This document shows, piece by piece, positions 7,304 to 17,350 of a DNA stretch of 64,000 bases (position 1 is its first letter; each line of letters starts with the position of its first letter). This DNA is from G963665545 sp963665545 (GTDB lineage Bacteria; Pseudomonadota; Gammaproteobacteria; Xanthomonadales; SZUA-36), in NCBI GenBank assembly GCA_963665545.2, contig CAXXKZ010000010.1, forward strand, positions 17,717-81,716. Direction: 5' to 3'. A model generated the notes under the pieces. That model ran no database searches. It saw only the letters and a program-made list of their open reading frames with translations, and was not told the origin of the DNA. The translations under genes and the position numbers were made by a program.

Positions 7304-8671
7304 ATGGCTGTACTTGAAAAAATCGTCATCGCCAATCGCGGTGAAATTGCACTGCGCATTGTGCGGGCCGCCCAGGCCATGGGCATCAAGACTGTCGCCC
7401 TGCACTCCACTGTGGACCGCAACCTCAAGCACGTGGCCATGGCCGATGAGTCGGTTTGCATCGGACCTGCTCCTGCCCTGGAGAGTTACCTGAATGTGCC
7501 TGCCATCATCGCTGCCACCGAAGTTACCGATGCCGTGGCAGTGCATCCTGGTTACGGTTTTCTGGCTGAGAACGCGGACTTTGCCGAACGCGTGGAGGAA
7601 AGCGGATTTATTTTCATAGGGCCGCGCCCGGAGACCATTCGCATGATGGGAGACAAAGTGTCCGCCATCAAAGCGATGAAGGAGGCCGGCGTGCCTTGCG
7701 TGCCCGGCTCCAACGGCCCGCTGTCAGACGACGTGCAGGAATGCATGCAAATCGCACGGGATATCGGTTACCCGGTCATTATCAAAGCCTCCGCAGGTGG
7801 TGGCGGGCGCGGTATGAGGGTCGTCCACACCGAGGCCCATTTGAACAATGCACTGCAATTGACCCGACAGGAATCGGCTACGGCATTCGGTGACGATACG
7901 GTGTACCTGGAGAAGTACCTGGAAAACCCGCGGCATATCGAGATTCAGGTGATCGCCGATACCCACGGCAATGCCATTCACCTGGGCGAGCGCGATTGCT
8001 CCACCCAGCGGCGTCATCAGAAAGTCATTGAAGAGGCTCCCGCACCGGGCATCAGCGAGGAGCAACGCGCTCAAATCGGTGCAGTGTGCGTGGCGGCATG
8101 CAAGCGTATCGGCTATCGGGGCGCCGGGACATTCGAATTTCTGTACGACTCTGGAGAATTCTTCTTCATTGAGATGAATACGCGCATCCAGGTGGAGCAT
8201 CCGGTGACAGAACTCGTTACCGGCATCGACCTGGTACGCACGCAGATATTGGTGGCGGCAGGTGTTGAGTTGTCCTACCAGCAAGAGGATGTGCAGTTTC
8301 GCGGCCATGCGATTGAATGCCGCATCAATGCTGAAGACCCTGAGACTTTCCTGCCCAGCCCGGGCGTCATCGAAGGCTTTCACGCCCCGGGTGGCCCCGG
8401 TATTCGCGTCGAGTCCCATATCTATGATGGCTACCGCGTGCCGCCGAACTACGATTCGATGATCGGCAAGCTCATCTCGCACGGTGAGGACCGTAACATG
8501 GCGATCGAGCGCATGCGGGTTGCGCTGGATGAAATGGTGCTCAACGGCATTGTCAGCAACGTGCCGCTACACAAGTGGCTGTTGTGGGACCGTGGTTTTG
8601 TCAACGGTGGGTTCAACATCCACTACCTCGAAAAGCGCCTCGAAGAGCGAGCCAACGCCAAACCGGACTGA
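7304..8671 (+). CDS. accC: Biotin carboxylase subunit of acetyl-CoA carboxylase
   Basis: Carboxylates the biotin on AccB with ATP and bicarbonate. The 455 residues match the family length. The N-terminal domain begins KIVIANRGEIALRI. The ATP-grasp domain shows the glycine loop GGGGRGMRVV, EKYLENPRHIEIQV, ERDCSTQRRHQKVIEEAP and the metal-binding MNTRIQVEHPVTE. The C-terminal biotin carboxylase domain is complete. In operon with accB. Confidence 0.97.
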   Translation: MAVLEKIVIANRGEIALRIVRAAQAMGIKTVALHSTVDRNLKHVAMADESVCIGPAPALESYLNVPAIIAATEVTDAVAVHPGYGFLAENADFAERVEESGFIFIGPRPETIRMMGDKVSAIKAMKEAGVPCVPGSNGPLSDDVQECMQIARDIGYPVIIKASAGGGGRGMRVVHTEAHLNNALQLTRQESATAFGDDTVYLEKYLENPRHIEIQVIADTHGNAIHLGERDCSTQRRHQKVIEEAPAPGISEEQRAQIGAVCVAACKRIGYRGAGTFEFLYDSGEFFFIEMNTRIQVEHPVTELVTGIDLVRTQILVAAGVELSYQQEDVQFRGHAIECRINAEDPETFLPSPGVIEGFHAPGGPGIRVESHIYDGYRVPPNYDSMIGKLISHGEDRNMAIERMRVALDEMVLNGIVSNVPLHKWLLWDRGFVNGGFNIHYLEKRLEERANAKPD

Positions 8672-8754
8672 GCGTGACTGTGTAGGATACCCTGCCGGCG
8701 GGCGCTTTAGCTCCCAATTTCAACTCAGTTAGCAGCCATGTCTCTGAGGCCAAA

Positions 8755-9657
8755 ATGCGCTGGACCGAAGTGCGATTGATCATTGAGAAGGATTCTGTCC
8801 CGGCCACCCAGAAACTGCTTGAGGCCTGTGACAGCCTGGCGGTGACGTTGAGTGACAACGCCGATCAAGCGGTTCTGGAGCCAGGGCCTGGCGAGACCCC
8901 TTTGTGGCCCTGGGTTGAAGTCTGTGGCTTGTTTGAGGCCACGGCTAATCGCGGGCATGTGAATGATGCTTTGCAAGCCGTAGGACATCAGGGCGACATC
9001 ACCTGGCGCGAGGTGGAAGACCAGGACTGGGAGCGGGCCTGGATGGACCGCTTTGAGCCCATGCAGCTCGGCGAAAAGTTGTGGATCGTTCCCTCTGAAA
9101 TGCCGCCGCCGAATGACCCTGATGCGGTGATCATCATGCTGGATCCGGGCCTGGCATTTGGTAGCGGCACCCACCCTACCACTGCCTTGTGTTTGCAGTG
9201 GATTGATGCGCGGCCAATGCAGGGGCTGACGGTGGTCGATTATGGCTGCGGCTCCGGCATTCTGGGCATCGCCGCCGCATTGAAGGGCGCGCAGACCGTG
9301 GTGTGCGTCGACAACGACCCCCAGGCACTTGAAGCCGTGGCCGAAAATGCGCGGCGTAATGGTGTGACCGGCCAATTGACCAGCATGGACCCGGCGCAGT
9401 TCGCCCACCACCGAGTTGCTTCATCGGGGGCAGCGATTGTCCTGGCCAATATTCTGGCCCGCCCGCTCATCAACCTAGCCACTGTGCTGTGCGCAGCGCT
9501 GGCCGAGGATGGCGCGCTGGTTCTGTCCGGCTTGTTGGAGGAACAACACGAGGCGGTGGCGCAGGCCTACCACAGTTCGATCCCTCATTTTGACGCAGTT
9601 TCGCAGGATGGTTGGTTGCGACTGGATGGCGCGCGTACCGGGCAGCCGGTAGAGTAG
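8755..9657 (+). CDS. prmA: Ribosomal protein L11 methyltransferase
   Basis: Trimethylates ribosomal protein L11 using S-adenosylmethionine. The 300-residue protein has the PrmA N-terminal L11-recognition part (with WREVEDQDWERAWMDRF) and the Rossmann methyltransferase domain. That domain carries LAFGSGTHPTTALCLQW, the SAM motif VVDYGCGSGILGIAA, the acidic VDNDPQAL and the NILARPL loop. It follows accC after about 80 bases, a frequent arrangement in gammaproteobacteria. Confidence 0.95.
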   Translation: MRWTEVRLIIEKDSVPATQKLLEACDSLAVTLSDNADQAVLEPGPGETPLWPWVEVCGLFEATANRGHVNDALQAVGHQGDITWREVEDQDWERAWMDRFEPMQLGEKLWIVPSEMPPPNDPDAVIIMLDPGLAFGSGTHPTTALCLQWIDARPMQGLTVVDYGCGSGILGIAAALKGAQTVVCVDNDPQALEAVAENARRNGVTGQLTSMDPAQFAHHRVASSGAAIVLANILARPLINLATVLCAALAEDGALVLSGLLEEQHEAVAQAYHSSIPHFDAVSQDGWLRLDGARTGQPVE

Positions 9658-9663
9658 GCCATC

Positions 9664-10215
9664 ATGATAAGGATCAACCTGGGGTCGGGTCATTTCAAGC
9701 TGGCAGGTTGGGTCAATGTCGACCTCGACCGGGGCAGCTCACCGGAGGTCATCGCTGACCTGGCAGGGGCGCTGCCCTTTCTCAGCGGCGCTGCGAATTT
9801 CATGCACACTGAAGATTTTATCGATCAGCTCACCCTGTCGCAGGCAGCTGCATTTCTACGTGAGTGTCACCGCATCCTCAAGCCAGGCGGCGTGATTCGT
9901 GTCCTGACACCGGATGTAGAGCAACTGGCCAATCTCTATCTCAACGATCCAGAACAATTGAAAAGTCTGTGGCGGGCCAACGTCGAGCTTGATCTGGAAT
10001 TGGGTACGGCGGCGGAAATTTTAAATCTGGGCATGCGTTTTGCCGGCCACACGTTCCTCTACGATGCTGAAACTTTCGCCGCCCTGGCCGTAGATTGTGG
10101 ATTTGGTGTCGAGCAAGTGCGTTTTGGGGAAAGCCGTTTTGCGGACCTCCAGGGGCTGGATCTGCGCAGTCCTGACAACGCCATTAGCCTCTACCACGAC
10201 TGCATAAAGGTTTAG
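9664..10215 (+). CDS. Small class I SAM-dependent methyltransferase-like protein
   Basis: A 183-residue protein that begins with the SAM-site motif INLGSGHFKLAGWVNVDLD and contains RECHRILKPGGVIRVLTPD, both typical of methyltransferases in sugar or lipid decoration clusters. The substrate is unknown. It starts six bases after the prmA stop, so it is probably cotranscribed with it, and ends three bases before the convergent hydrolase gene. Confidence 0.75.
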   Translation: MIRINLGSGHFKLAGWVNVDLDRGSSPEVIADLAGALPFLSGAANFMHTEDFIDQLTLSQAAAFLRECHRILKPGGVIRVLTPDVEQLANLYLNDPEQLKSLWRANVELDLELGTAAEILNLGMRFAGHTFLYDAETFAALAVDCGFGVEQVRFGESRFADLQGLDLRSPDNAISLYHDCIKV

Positions 10216-10218
10216 GAC

Positions 10219-11454
10219 TTAGCCGGCCAGACGGCGCAGTGTTTCTAACAAAAGCTGTGCGCCCTTGATCAGATCCTGGTCGTCTGTGGCCTCTGCCTTG
10301 TTGTGACTGACGCCTTTGATCGAAGGCACGAAAATCATCGCTGTCGGGCAGATCCGGGCCATCATCTGGGCGTCGTGACCGGCGCCGGAAGTCATGCGGC
10401 GGGCGACCAAACCCAGGGCTTCTGCGGATTGGGCGATCACGTCACAAATCGCATCGTCAAACTGAACGGGCTCAAAACGAGCCAGGCGCTTGAGTGCGAC
10501 AGCCACCCCTTCTGAATCCGCCACCGATTGGACCATCCGGTCGAGTTCGGCCTCGGCTTGCCGCAGCAAGGAATCATTGGAATTGCGCAGGTCGATCGTC
10601 ATGGTGGCGCCGGCCGGCACAACGTTGATGACGTTGGGCCTCAAGGCAATGCTGCCCACGGTTGCGACCTGGCTGCCACCCATTTTTTTGGCCATCGCGC
10701 GCACCCCGGCGATGATGGTGGCCGCAGCCAGGCCGGCGTCCCGCCGCAAGGACATGGGGGTGGTGCCGGCGTGATTGGCTTGGCCTTCGATGGTGACTTC
10801 GGACCAGGAAATTCCCTGCAGGTCCACAACAATGCCAATGCTTTCGTCGTTGACGTCCAGTATCGGTCCCTGCTCAATATGTAGTTCGACGAAGGCTGCG
10901 GGCGCAAGGGTGCCACAGGCCAGATCACCCGCATAGCCGATTTTCTTTAATTCATCGCCCAGCCGGCTGCCGTCTGTCCCTTCGCTGTTCAGCGCATCTT
11001 CAGCCGTCATCCCGCCCGCGGTGACCAGCGAACCCATCATGTCGGGCTGGAAGCGAATACCCTCCTCGTTGGTGAACACCGCCACCGCGATGGGTCGTTG
11101 CGTCTGGATGTCCGCTTCATTGAACGCTGCAATGATTTCCAGTCCCGCCAGTACGCCGTAGCTGCCGTCCAGTTTTCCAGCGCCGAGGACACTGTCGATG
11201 TGCGAGCCGGTCATTACGGGCGCATTGAGCGAACCATCGGCCGCCGCGCGCAAAGCAAATATATTGCCGATTTGATCGATCTGCACGTCCAGCTCCAGGT
11301 CCTTCATCCAGGCCACGACCTGGTCGCGGCCCAGCTTGTCCTCATCACTGAGCGCCACCCGGTTTACGCCATTGTTGGTCATCCCAATCGCGCCCAGTTG
11401 CTCGATCATGTCCAGCAATCTTTGCTCGTTGATACGCAAGTCGTTTTGGGCCAT
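10219..11454 (-). CDS. M20-family N-carbamoyl-amino-acid hydrolase / allantoate amidohydrolase
   Basis: A two-metal amidohydrolase of 411 residues. Metal-ligand motifs are all present: GSHIDSVLGAGKLDGSYG (H85, D96), FTNEEGIRF (E130/E131), HIEQGPILD, and TSGAGHDAQMMA near the C-terminus. The dimerisation domain carries GQANHAGTTPMSLRRDA. Family members cleave N-carbamoyl-L-amino acids, allantoate or ureidoglycine; the substrate cannot be told apart here and no other purine-degradation gene is nearby. The protein is cytoplasmic (no signal). It is divergent from the AlaX gene across 76 bases. Confidence 0.9.
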   Translation of the reverse strand: MAQNDLRINEQRLLDMIEQLGAIGMTNNGVNRVALSDEDKLGRDQVVAWMKDLELDVQIDQIGNIFALRAAADGSLNAPVMTGSHIDSVLGAGKLDGSYGVLAGLEIIAAFNEADIQTQRPIAVAVFTNEEGIRFQPDMMGSLVTAGGMTAEDALNSEGTDGSRLGDELKKIGYAGDLACGTLAPAAFVELHIEQGPILDVNDESIGIVVDLQGISWSEVTIEGQANHAGTTPMSLRRDAGLAAATIIAGVRAMAKKMGGSQVATVGSIALRPNVINVVPAGATMTIDLRNSNDSLLRQAEAELDRMVQSVADSEGVAVALKRLARFEPVQFDDAICDVIAQSAEALGLVARRMTSGAGHDAQMMARICPTAMIFVPSIKGVSHNKAEATDDQDLIKGAQLLLETLRRLAG

Positions 11455-11530
11455 CGGATTTCCCTGAATACAATTGCAGTGCTTTGTTCAGTATTAAGAC
11501 GGTGGGTTAAGCACCATCCGCAATGCGACT

Positions 11531-12253
11531 ATGCGACAATTGGACATGATCGAAGCCATATTTTATCAAGACGCTTATCTCAAGCACCTGTCTGCCACCG
11601 TCACGGCGGTGCACGAAGAGTGGATTGAGCTGGACCGGACGATCTTTTACCCCATGGGTGGCGGCCAACCTGGAGACACGGGTCAATTCACAGCCCAAAG
11701 TGGTCGGTCCTGGCGCGTCATCGATACCCGCAAGGGGGGCTCGCCCGGCACCATCACCCACCAGCTTGAATCGGCCGTCCACGGTATTGGCATGGGTGAT
11801 ACGCTCAATACCTCGATCGACTGGGATCGCCGCTACACGCTGATGAAAATGCATACTGGCATGCACCTGCTCGGATCGCTGATTCCGGTGGGCGTGACGG
11901 GTGGCGCCGTAGGAGAGGCCAAGAGTCGGCTCGACTTCGATCTTGGGGAACACCAGATCGACATGGACAGCCTGACTGATCAGCTCAATGCGCTGATCGG
12001 AGCGGCCCACGAAATTTCAATCGGATCGAAAAAAGAGGCGGAGTTGGACAGCAATCCAGAGTTGGTCAGAACGATGTCGGTACAGCCGCCTCGCGGTGTT
12101 GGCGATATTCGTATGATCCGGGTGGAAGGGGTCGACTATCAGCCGTGCGGTGGCACCCACCTGCGCAATACCAGCGAAATCGGTTTTATGCGCGTCAAAA
12201 AAATTGAGAACAAAGGCAGACGCAATCGCCGCGTGCACATCGTGCTGGAATAG
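11531..12253 (+). CDS. Alanyl-tRNA editing protein AlaX
   Basis: Removes serine or glycine mis-attached to tRNA-Ala, acting in trans like the editing domain of alanyl-tRNA synthetase. The 240 residues hold the two zinc motifs: HTGMH (H108, H112) and CGGTH (C206, H210). The N-terminal TIFYPMGGGQPGDTG, a hallmark of the AlaX-M type, is also present. An ATG at 11546 is an alternative start. The gene is convergent with the transglutaminase-like gene. Confidence 0.92.
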   Translation: MRQLDMIEAIFYQDAYLKHLSATVTAVHEEWIELDRTIFYPMGGGQPGDTGQFTAQSGRSWRVIDTRKGGSPGTITHQLESAVHGIGMGDTLNTSIDWDRRYTLMKMHTGMHLLGSLIPVGVTGGAVGEAKSRLDFDLGEHQIDMDSLTDQLNALIGAAHEISIGSKKEAELDSNPELVRTMSVQPPRGVGDIRMIRVEGVDYQPCGGTHLRNTSEIGFMRVKKIENKGRRNRRVHIVLE

Positions 12254-12267
12254 ATTCGCCCCTCTTG

Positions 12268-12969
12268 CTAGCGGGTTTCCCGCGCCACGTCACTTTCCCA
12301 GTCCGCTGAATCCGGGACGCTGGAGGTGTTGAAGCCGGTACCCGATTCCGGGCCGAACATCGCCGGATACTCCTGCCTGAAGCAGGCCATCATTTCCTCG
12401 AACGGTACATCGGCAAACTCGCCGTGGTGGTGCAGATACTCCATGTGCTTGTTGCCGGTCTCATCGAAAGGGTGGTAGATGCTGTCGTGCACACCGTCAA
12501 ATTCCAACGGCTTCAAGTGGAATCTTTCGCACAGGCTGAGGTTGAATGCCGGGGTAGATTTGACCCACTGCCCCTCGAGGTAGATTGAACAATAGCCGTG
12601 ATAATAAAAAACATCGGTTTGCAGCATTTTGCGCAGGCGGGCGGTTGACAAGTGATTACGCACATCGGCAAATCCCAGCTGTGCAGGGATGTTCGAAGAT
12701 CGGCACAATGCTGCCAGTAAAATCGCTTTGGGTACACACCAGCCTTCACCGGACTCTAAGGTGTTGGTGGCCTTTAAATCCTCGCGGTTGTCCCAAGCGG
12801 TGTAGGGGTTGTAGCGAATCTCATCACGCACCCAGTAGTACAAGCTGATGGCGTTGTCCAGTTCGCTGGCGGCCGGCTCGACGACGGATCGGGCAAGCGC
12901 TTGAACCTCGGGGTGGTCGCTGTTTACGCACCCGCCGGGTTGCAAGTAGGCGTCAAAATTAGTAGGCAT
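12268..12969 (-). CDS. Transglutaminase-like cysteine protein
   Basis: A 233-residue cytoplasmic protein of the transglutaminase-like superfamily. The nucleophile Cys lies in SGEGWCVPKAILLAALCR and the His region is FYYHGYCSIYLEGQWVKSTP. The Asp usually found in the last motif (DP-type) reads Ser-Thr-Pro, as I recall for this subfamily, so activity may differ. The ATG at 12969 gives the conserved start; the longer frame upstream runs into the 13-kb repeat and is rejected. Function is unknown. Confidence 0.8.
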   Translation of the reverse strand: MPTNFDAYLQPGGCVNSDHPEVQALARSVVEPAASELDNAISLYYWVRDEIRYNPYTAWDNREDLKATNTLESGEGWCVPKAILLAALCRSSNIPAQLGFADVRNHLSTARLRKMLQTDVFYYHGYCSIYLEGQWVKSTPAFNLSLCERFHLKPLEFDGVHDSIYHPFDETGNKHMEYLHHHGEFADVPFEEMMACFRQEYPAMFGPESGTGFNTSSVPDSADWESDVARETR

Positions 12970-13416
12970 GATCAATATCTGTGTCAGTAGGCGGGGAAGC
13001 CGGCCGGCCCAGTATATCAAAAACGATTCGCCCCGGAGCCGCAGGCGACCCGCCGGCCCCGGTTGGGTAAGTCGAGCAAGGCGCAGGCAACGAAGTGGGT
13101 ACGGTTTCGCCGCAGGCGAAGAAGTGCCCGCTGAGTGCCGTAGCGCGTGAGCGGTACCAGAGGGGCCAGGCGCCTATTGCATGCCGTCGAGCGCAGCCGC
13201 CTTGAACCGAAGGCGGGAGCACGACTGCAGGGATGCAGGAGGTAGAGCAACGCAGGGAGCAGTTGCCGAGGGAAGCGAGACTCCTTCTAGAATCTCGCTT
13301 CATCGGCTAAATTGGGCCCATTAGCCCGTTTCATGGTGCTTTGTGCAACGGACCAGAACTTCGCTTGGGTTTGCCGGTCGGAGTCATCGGTTCCTATCCA
13401 TCTATGCGCCTGGACA
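12970..13416. other. Intergenic region holding family A repeat copy 3
   Basis: Divergent spacer between the transglutaminase-like gene (minus) and the hydrolase gene (plus). More than half of it is repeat (13037-13289). No clear promoter pair or terminator was seen in the rest. Confidence 0.6.
13037..13289 (-). repeat. Family A mosaic repeat, long copy 3
   Basis: A 253-base copy. Its two flanks match the 187-base copy at 53832-54018 almost base for base (agccgcaggcgacccgccgg at the left, gcgagactccttcta at the right). It holds an extra segment of about 66 bases (about 13081-13148) that is absent there but resembles the module at 849-909. The inner palindrome with GGGA loop is at 13225-13238. 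Confidence 0.85.
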
Positions 13417-14199
13417 ATGTCGAATTGTATTGCCGTATTTTTTGCCCTGATGCTGCCGCTGACCGGTGGCGCCCAGGATGCCGCCCAGGGCGCGGCCTTG
13501 GCAGCCAAATCCTTACCGCTTCTCGTTGATGGGGATGTAACACTCAGCGCGACCTTTTATGCGGCGATTCAGCCCGGCCCCGGTCTGTTGCTGCTGAATA
13601 TGTGTGACCCCTTGGCCGACCAAACGCATTGGAACAATGTGGCCACCAACCTGGCGAAGCGCGGCTACCACGTATTGTGTTTCGACTATCGAGGCTTTGG
13701 AGCCAGCGGTGGCGAACGGCCCGCGGGGATGGGAACGATTGAGGAAGCCATGTCGTACTGGCGCCGGCATTGGATGCCGGATGTCAGAGCAGCTTTCGAA
13801 CTGCTTGAGGCTCAGAAAGGGGTTGACGGCAGTACCATCGGCGTTGCCGGCGCCAGCTGTGGTGTATTCATGGGCCTGGAGTTTGCCATCGAGCATCCAA
13901 AAGTCGCCGCTCTTGTTCTGCTGGGGGGGCCAACGGAGATTTTGCAGCGTGAGTGGCTGAAAAGCAAGCGTGATCTTCCGATCCTGTTGATCACCGGAGA
14001 CGAAGGCCCATCGATTCAATGGTCCGAAGAAGTGTTTTCCGCATCCACAAATACCGCTACGCGGTTAATCAAATACAAGACGGTTACGCACGGGACGGAC
14101 ATTTTCAAGCATCACCCGGAAACGCAAGACATGCTCATCGAATGGTTTGTCAACACGCTCAGCACCAACCCCCGTCAGCGCGATCCTGGCCCGGGATGA
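13417..14199 (+). CDS. Secreted alpha/beta hydrolase (serine hydrolase)
   Basis: The 260-residue product starts with a signal peptide (MSNCIAVFFALMLPLTGGAQ). The alpha/beta-hydrolase fold shows FDYRGFGASGGERPAG, the nucleophile elbow GASCG (fits GxSxG), a likely acid in TGDEGP and a likely His in VTHGTD. The substrate is unknown; relatives are dienelactone-hydrolase-like esterases. The start at 13417 is chosen because it puts the signal peptide first; an upstream extension to 13312 lacks family support. Confidence 0.75.
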   Translation: MSNCIAVFFALMLPLTGGAQDAAQGAALAAKSLPLLVDGDVTLSATFYAAIQPGPGLLLLNMCDPLADQTHWNNVATNLAKRGYHVLCFDYRGFGASGGERPAGMGTIEEAMSYWRRHWMPDVRAAFELLEAQKGVDGSTIGVAGASCGVFMGLEFAIEHPKVAALVLLGGPTEILQREWLKSKRDLPILLITGDEGPSIQWSEEVFSASTNTATRLIKYKTVTHGTDIFKHHPETQDMLIEWFVNTLSTNPRQRDPGPG

Positions 14200-14233
14200 G
14201 CGACGATCAATGCCCTCGCCGGGGTCGCGCCAC

Positions 14234-15088
14234 TTAACGCTTCAGCAGCGTAATTTTCTCCTTTGACACATCAATCAACCGCTGCTTGTAAAGCGCGCCC
14301 AGCGCCTTTTTGTAGCTGCCTTTGCTGACACCGTATTCCTTGTAAATGGCTGCCGGTGGGCTGTAGTCGGTAAGAGCGGAACTGCCCTGGTTTGTCTTCA
14401 GATGTGCCAGAATTCGGTCAGACAGTTCCGCGCGTGATTTTTCGATATTGCCCTGCAGGCTGAGATCGATTCTACCGTCTTCACGGATGGATTTGATGAA
14501 GCCCCTGATGCGCTGCCCGGGCCGCAGGGGCCGGAAAACGTCGCTTTTGTACAACAGCCCCAGATGAGCTTGATTGACCACAGCTTTGAATCCCATGTCC
14601 GTTTCGTTGACGATGAGAAGGTCAACCGCGTCCCCTGCTGTTAGCTTGCCGGCGTGCTCGTCAAAAAAATGATGCAGCTTGCTGCTGCCGATGATGCGTT
14701 GTTGTGGGTCCAGGTACACATACACCACGTAAGCGTTGCCCTTTTGCATGGGGCTGATTTGCTGGCTGATGGGCACCAGCAGATCTTTGTCCGTGCCCCA
14801 ATCCAGAAAGGCGCCGGCACGGGTGATATTGATCGCCGTCATCAGGCCACACTCCCCCACCTGGGCTCTGGGCATGTTGCGGGTGGCCACCAGTTGGCCG
14901 TCGTTTTCGGGGTAGATGAAGACGTCGAGCGAATCACCGGGCTTGGTGTCGCTTGGGGCTTGTGGATCAGGCAGTGTCAATTCTTCACGCCCGGCCCTGA
15001 GCACAAGACCCTCTGAAGAGCGCAGCGCGACCTCCAGAGTATTAACTTCGCCTATGCGAATGTCGCTCTGGGAAGAGAGGGTTGACAT
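14234..15088 (-). CDS. CvfB-like S1 RNA-binding protein
   Basis: A 284-residue cytoplasmic protein with three S1-like beta-barrels followed by a winged-helix end (IYKEYGVSKGSYKKALGALYKQRLI). Recognisable S1 stretches are AGAFLDWGTDKDLLVP and GFIKSIREDGRIDLSL. CvfB/YitL relatives bind RNA and act as virulence or stress regulators in Firmicutes; the role in gammaproteobacteria is poorly known. The ATG at 15088 (MSTLSSQ) is preferred over one four codons upstream. The broken M28 gene lies 22 bases upstream on the same strand. Confidence 0.85.
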   Translation of the reverse strand: MSTLSSQSDIRIGEVNTLEVALRSSEGLVLRAGREELTLPDPQAPSDTKPGDSLDVFIYPENDGQLVATRNMPRAQVGECGLMTAINITRAGAFLDWGTDKDLLVPISQQISPMQKGNAYVVYVYLDPQQRIIGSSKLHHFFDEHAGKLTAGDAVDLLIVNETDMGFKAVVNQAHLGLLYKSDVFRPLRPGQRIRGFIKSIREDGRIDLSLQGNIEKSRAELSDRILAHLKTNQGSSALTDYSPPAAIYKEYGVSKGSYKKALGALYKQRLIDVSKEKITLLKR

Positions 15089-15110
15089 CGGTCCGGGCAA
15101 GCCATTCCTC

Positions 15111-17117
15111 CTACTTCAAAATGACATCAATGTGATTCAGAGCGTCCAGGTAATCTGCGAGGTCCTCTCTGGCCAAGGGCCCAAATTCCGCCATCAACCA
15201 GTGGTGGATATCACTCACGGTGCGCTCCCCGTTCACAAGGTTTAGCGCCTCGTAAGACTCGGTGTAACCCAGGCGCAATTTGACGCGTTGCCGGCTGGGC
15301 AAGTGAGCGTCCATATAGTCATAATCGAACACTGACATGGGTCCCTTGATGGCCCGATTGCGACGATACACCGGACCCTCATTCCCGCCGTCCCTGGATG
15401 GGGTGGTTTCAATCAGATTTCCCAGCTCATCGATAAACGCCATGTGTGGGCCCATCTGCGCATCGCTTACGGCGGCGAACTGCGCGATACTCCGAACCTT
15501 GGCGCGCTCCACTTGCCAATGAACATCCGTTACGGCCGCCCATTGTTGCGCCGTGAAGTCATCCCGCTTTCCATCCAATGCGCCAGCCCGTTTGAATGCA
15601 TTGCGACGCAGCAGGCCAAGCGCCGGCTCGACGTTGGTCTCGTCAAAATTTGCCAGAATCCACCCTTGCAATGCGCCGATGAAAGCAGCCCGCTTGAGTT
15701 TGGTGGGATCTATCCGCGCCGCGGTGTCGAAATTTGTATGAATGTAACGGTCCGGCCAGTCGTGCACATTGATACCCGGGATTGAGAAGCTCGAATTGTT
15801 GAAAACCTCGTGGTCACTGCCCAGGTCGATGCCTTCCATCAATGCCATATATGCGTTCCAACTGCCCTCCCTAGACACCAACGGATAGGGAACAGCCAGG
15901 CCGCTGGCGTGGCGTTCAGTCTGCTGATTGACGAAATGGCCGATCTCGTGACCGAGATCAGCCACAAAACTGGGCAGACTCATTGGGCCGGCAGAAATCC
16001 GGGATATGGATTTGGTAACCGAATCCCCGCCCACCATATCGAGGTGTACGTTGGATTTGATATGAGCAGTGTCCGCCAGACTCGTCAGGTACATCAGCGA
16101 GCCCTCGATTTCTGGCGGCCACAAGAACCGCAGGGTGCGGCGCGGGTTCGGCAGCAGACCCTGGCTGACCAGGGTTTTAAGCGTTCGCGCCGCTTCCAGA
16201 ATTGCAACACAGCCCGAAGCGTTATCGTTGGCGCCTGGCCGCGGGTGGTCGAGGTGGCAACTGTAGATAATTTCCTCCGCGCCCACCTACGGATCACTGC
16301 CTGCAATACTTGCGGTCACCACAGAATGCACACCGGCTTCCTGACGCGCTTCAATGTGGGCGTCCAGCGTGATGGTTTCACCATCCGCCAGCCTGGCTTT
16401 TAGTTTGCGCGCGGTGGCCAGCGAAATCATGAAGGCGAATGATTTGGTTTTGCTGAAGCTCCCCAGGTGGCCCCAGCGCACCAGGCGGTCGTTTTGCAGC
16501 CACCATGCGGTTTTCTGATTGGGGGCATAAGAGATAATACCGGCGGCGCCCAATTCGCCGACAGCCTTTTCAACCACAGTCTCGGGTTGGCTGACCGTCA
16601 ACACCAGCTTGCCGGCAATCTCCTTGCCGGCGTAGTCAGCAGCGTTGGTGCCTGCGCCGATATCCACCAGCTCGGTGGTGACTTTACCGGAGACTGAATC
16701 TTGTGCCACGGACAAGGGCATGGCGGCCCAACTTGCGTAGCGCTCACTGCGGGTGCCGCTTGAGTCGATTTCCCACAGCTCGGCAAAATCGACCTCCCAA
16801 ACCAGCCGGGATTTCTGTGTTCCAAACATGGTTTCACCATCGGCGGGATACTCCAGGATGGTGGCGTTGTCGTATCCGTATTGCTGCAGTTGGCCAAGGA
16901 TATGTTCAGCCGCAGAGCGAAATTGTTTGCTACCGCGCATGCGGTGATACAAGGTGACCTGGTCGAGGTTGCGTTTGGCCGCGCCACCGGAAGTTTCCTC
17001 AGCGATGGTTTTCAGAGTCTGTTCGGTGACGAAGCCGTCCAGATCGGCCTGTGCGCGGCCGGAGAGAAACATGATGCCGACGATGGCCCATGCAACAAGG
17101 GTGCTGCTTGCCTTCAT
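15111..17117 (-). pseudogene. Secreted M28-family metallopeptidase with in-frame TAG
   Basis: Two pieces of one gene in the same frame, separated only by a TAG at 16287-16289. The N-terminal part has a signal peptide (MKASSTLVAWAIVGIMFLSG) and a PA-like insert (YAGKEIAGKLVLTVSQ). The C-terminal part starts just after the stop with GAEEIIYSCHLDHPRPGAND, the first M28 zinc motif, then FLWPPEIEGS with the catalytic Glu. Without the stop the protein would be about 668 residues. The second part cannot be exported on its own, since it has no signal. Likely a recent loss of an exported aminopeptidase; a sequencing error cannot be excluded. Confidence 0.8.
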
Positions 17118-17350
17118 TTGTTGATGTTTCCATGGTGCGAAGGCGGACATTTTAGCCTCTAATTGCTGTGGGCGGCGACAGACCCCCAAAAAATCGGGCC
17201 GCGATCAGGCCGCGACCGAGCCCCCGTCGCGAGTTAATGCGACCTTCTACACAGGGCCGGGTGGTTCAGCCCCATACGACCTGCACGCTCAATAAGGGGC
17301 CAACAACTGGTATTCTTTGCAGCCTCCCGCACACCCTATGAGGCTTAACG

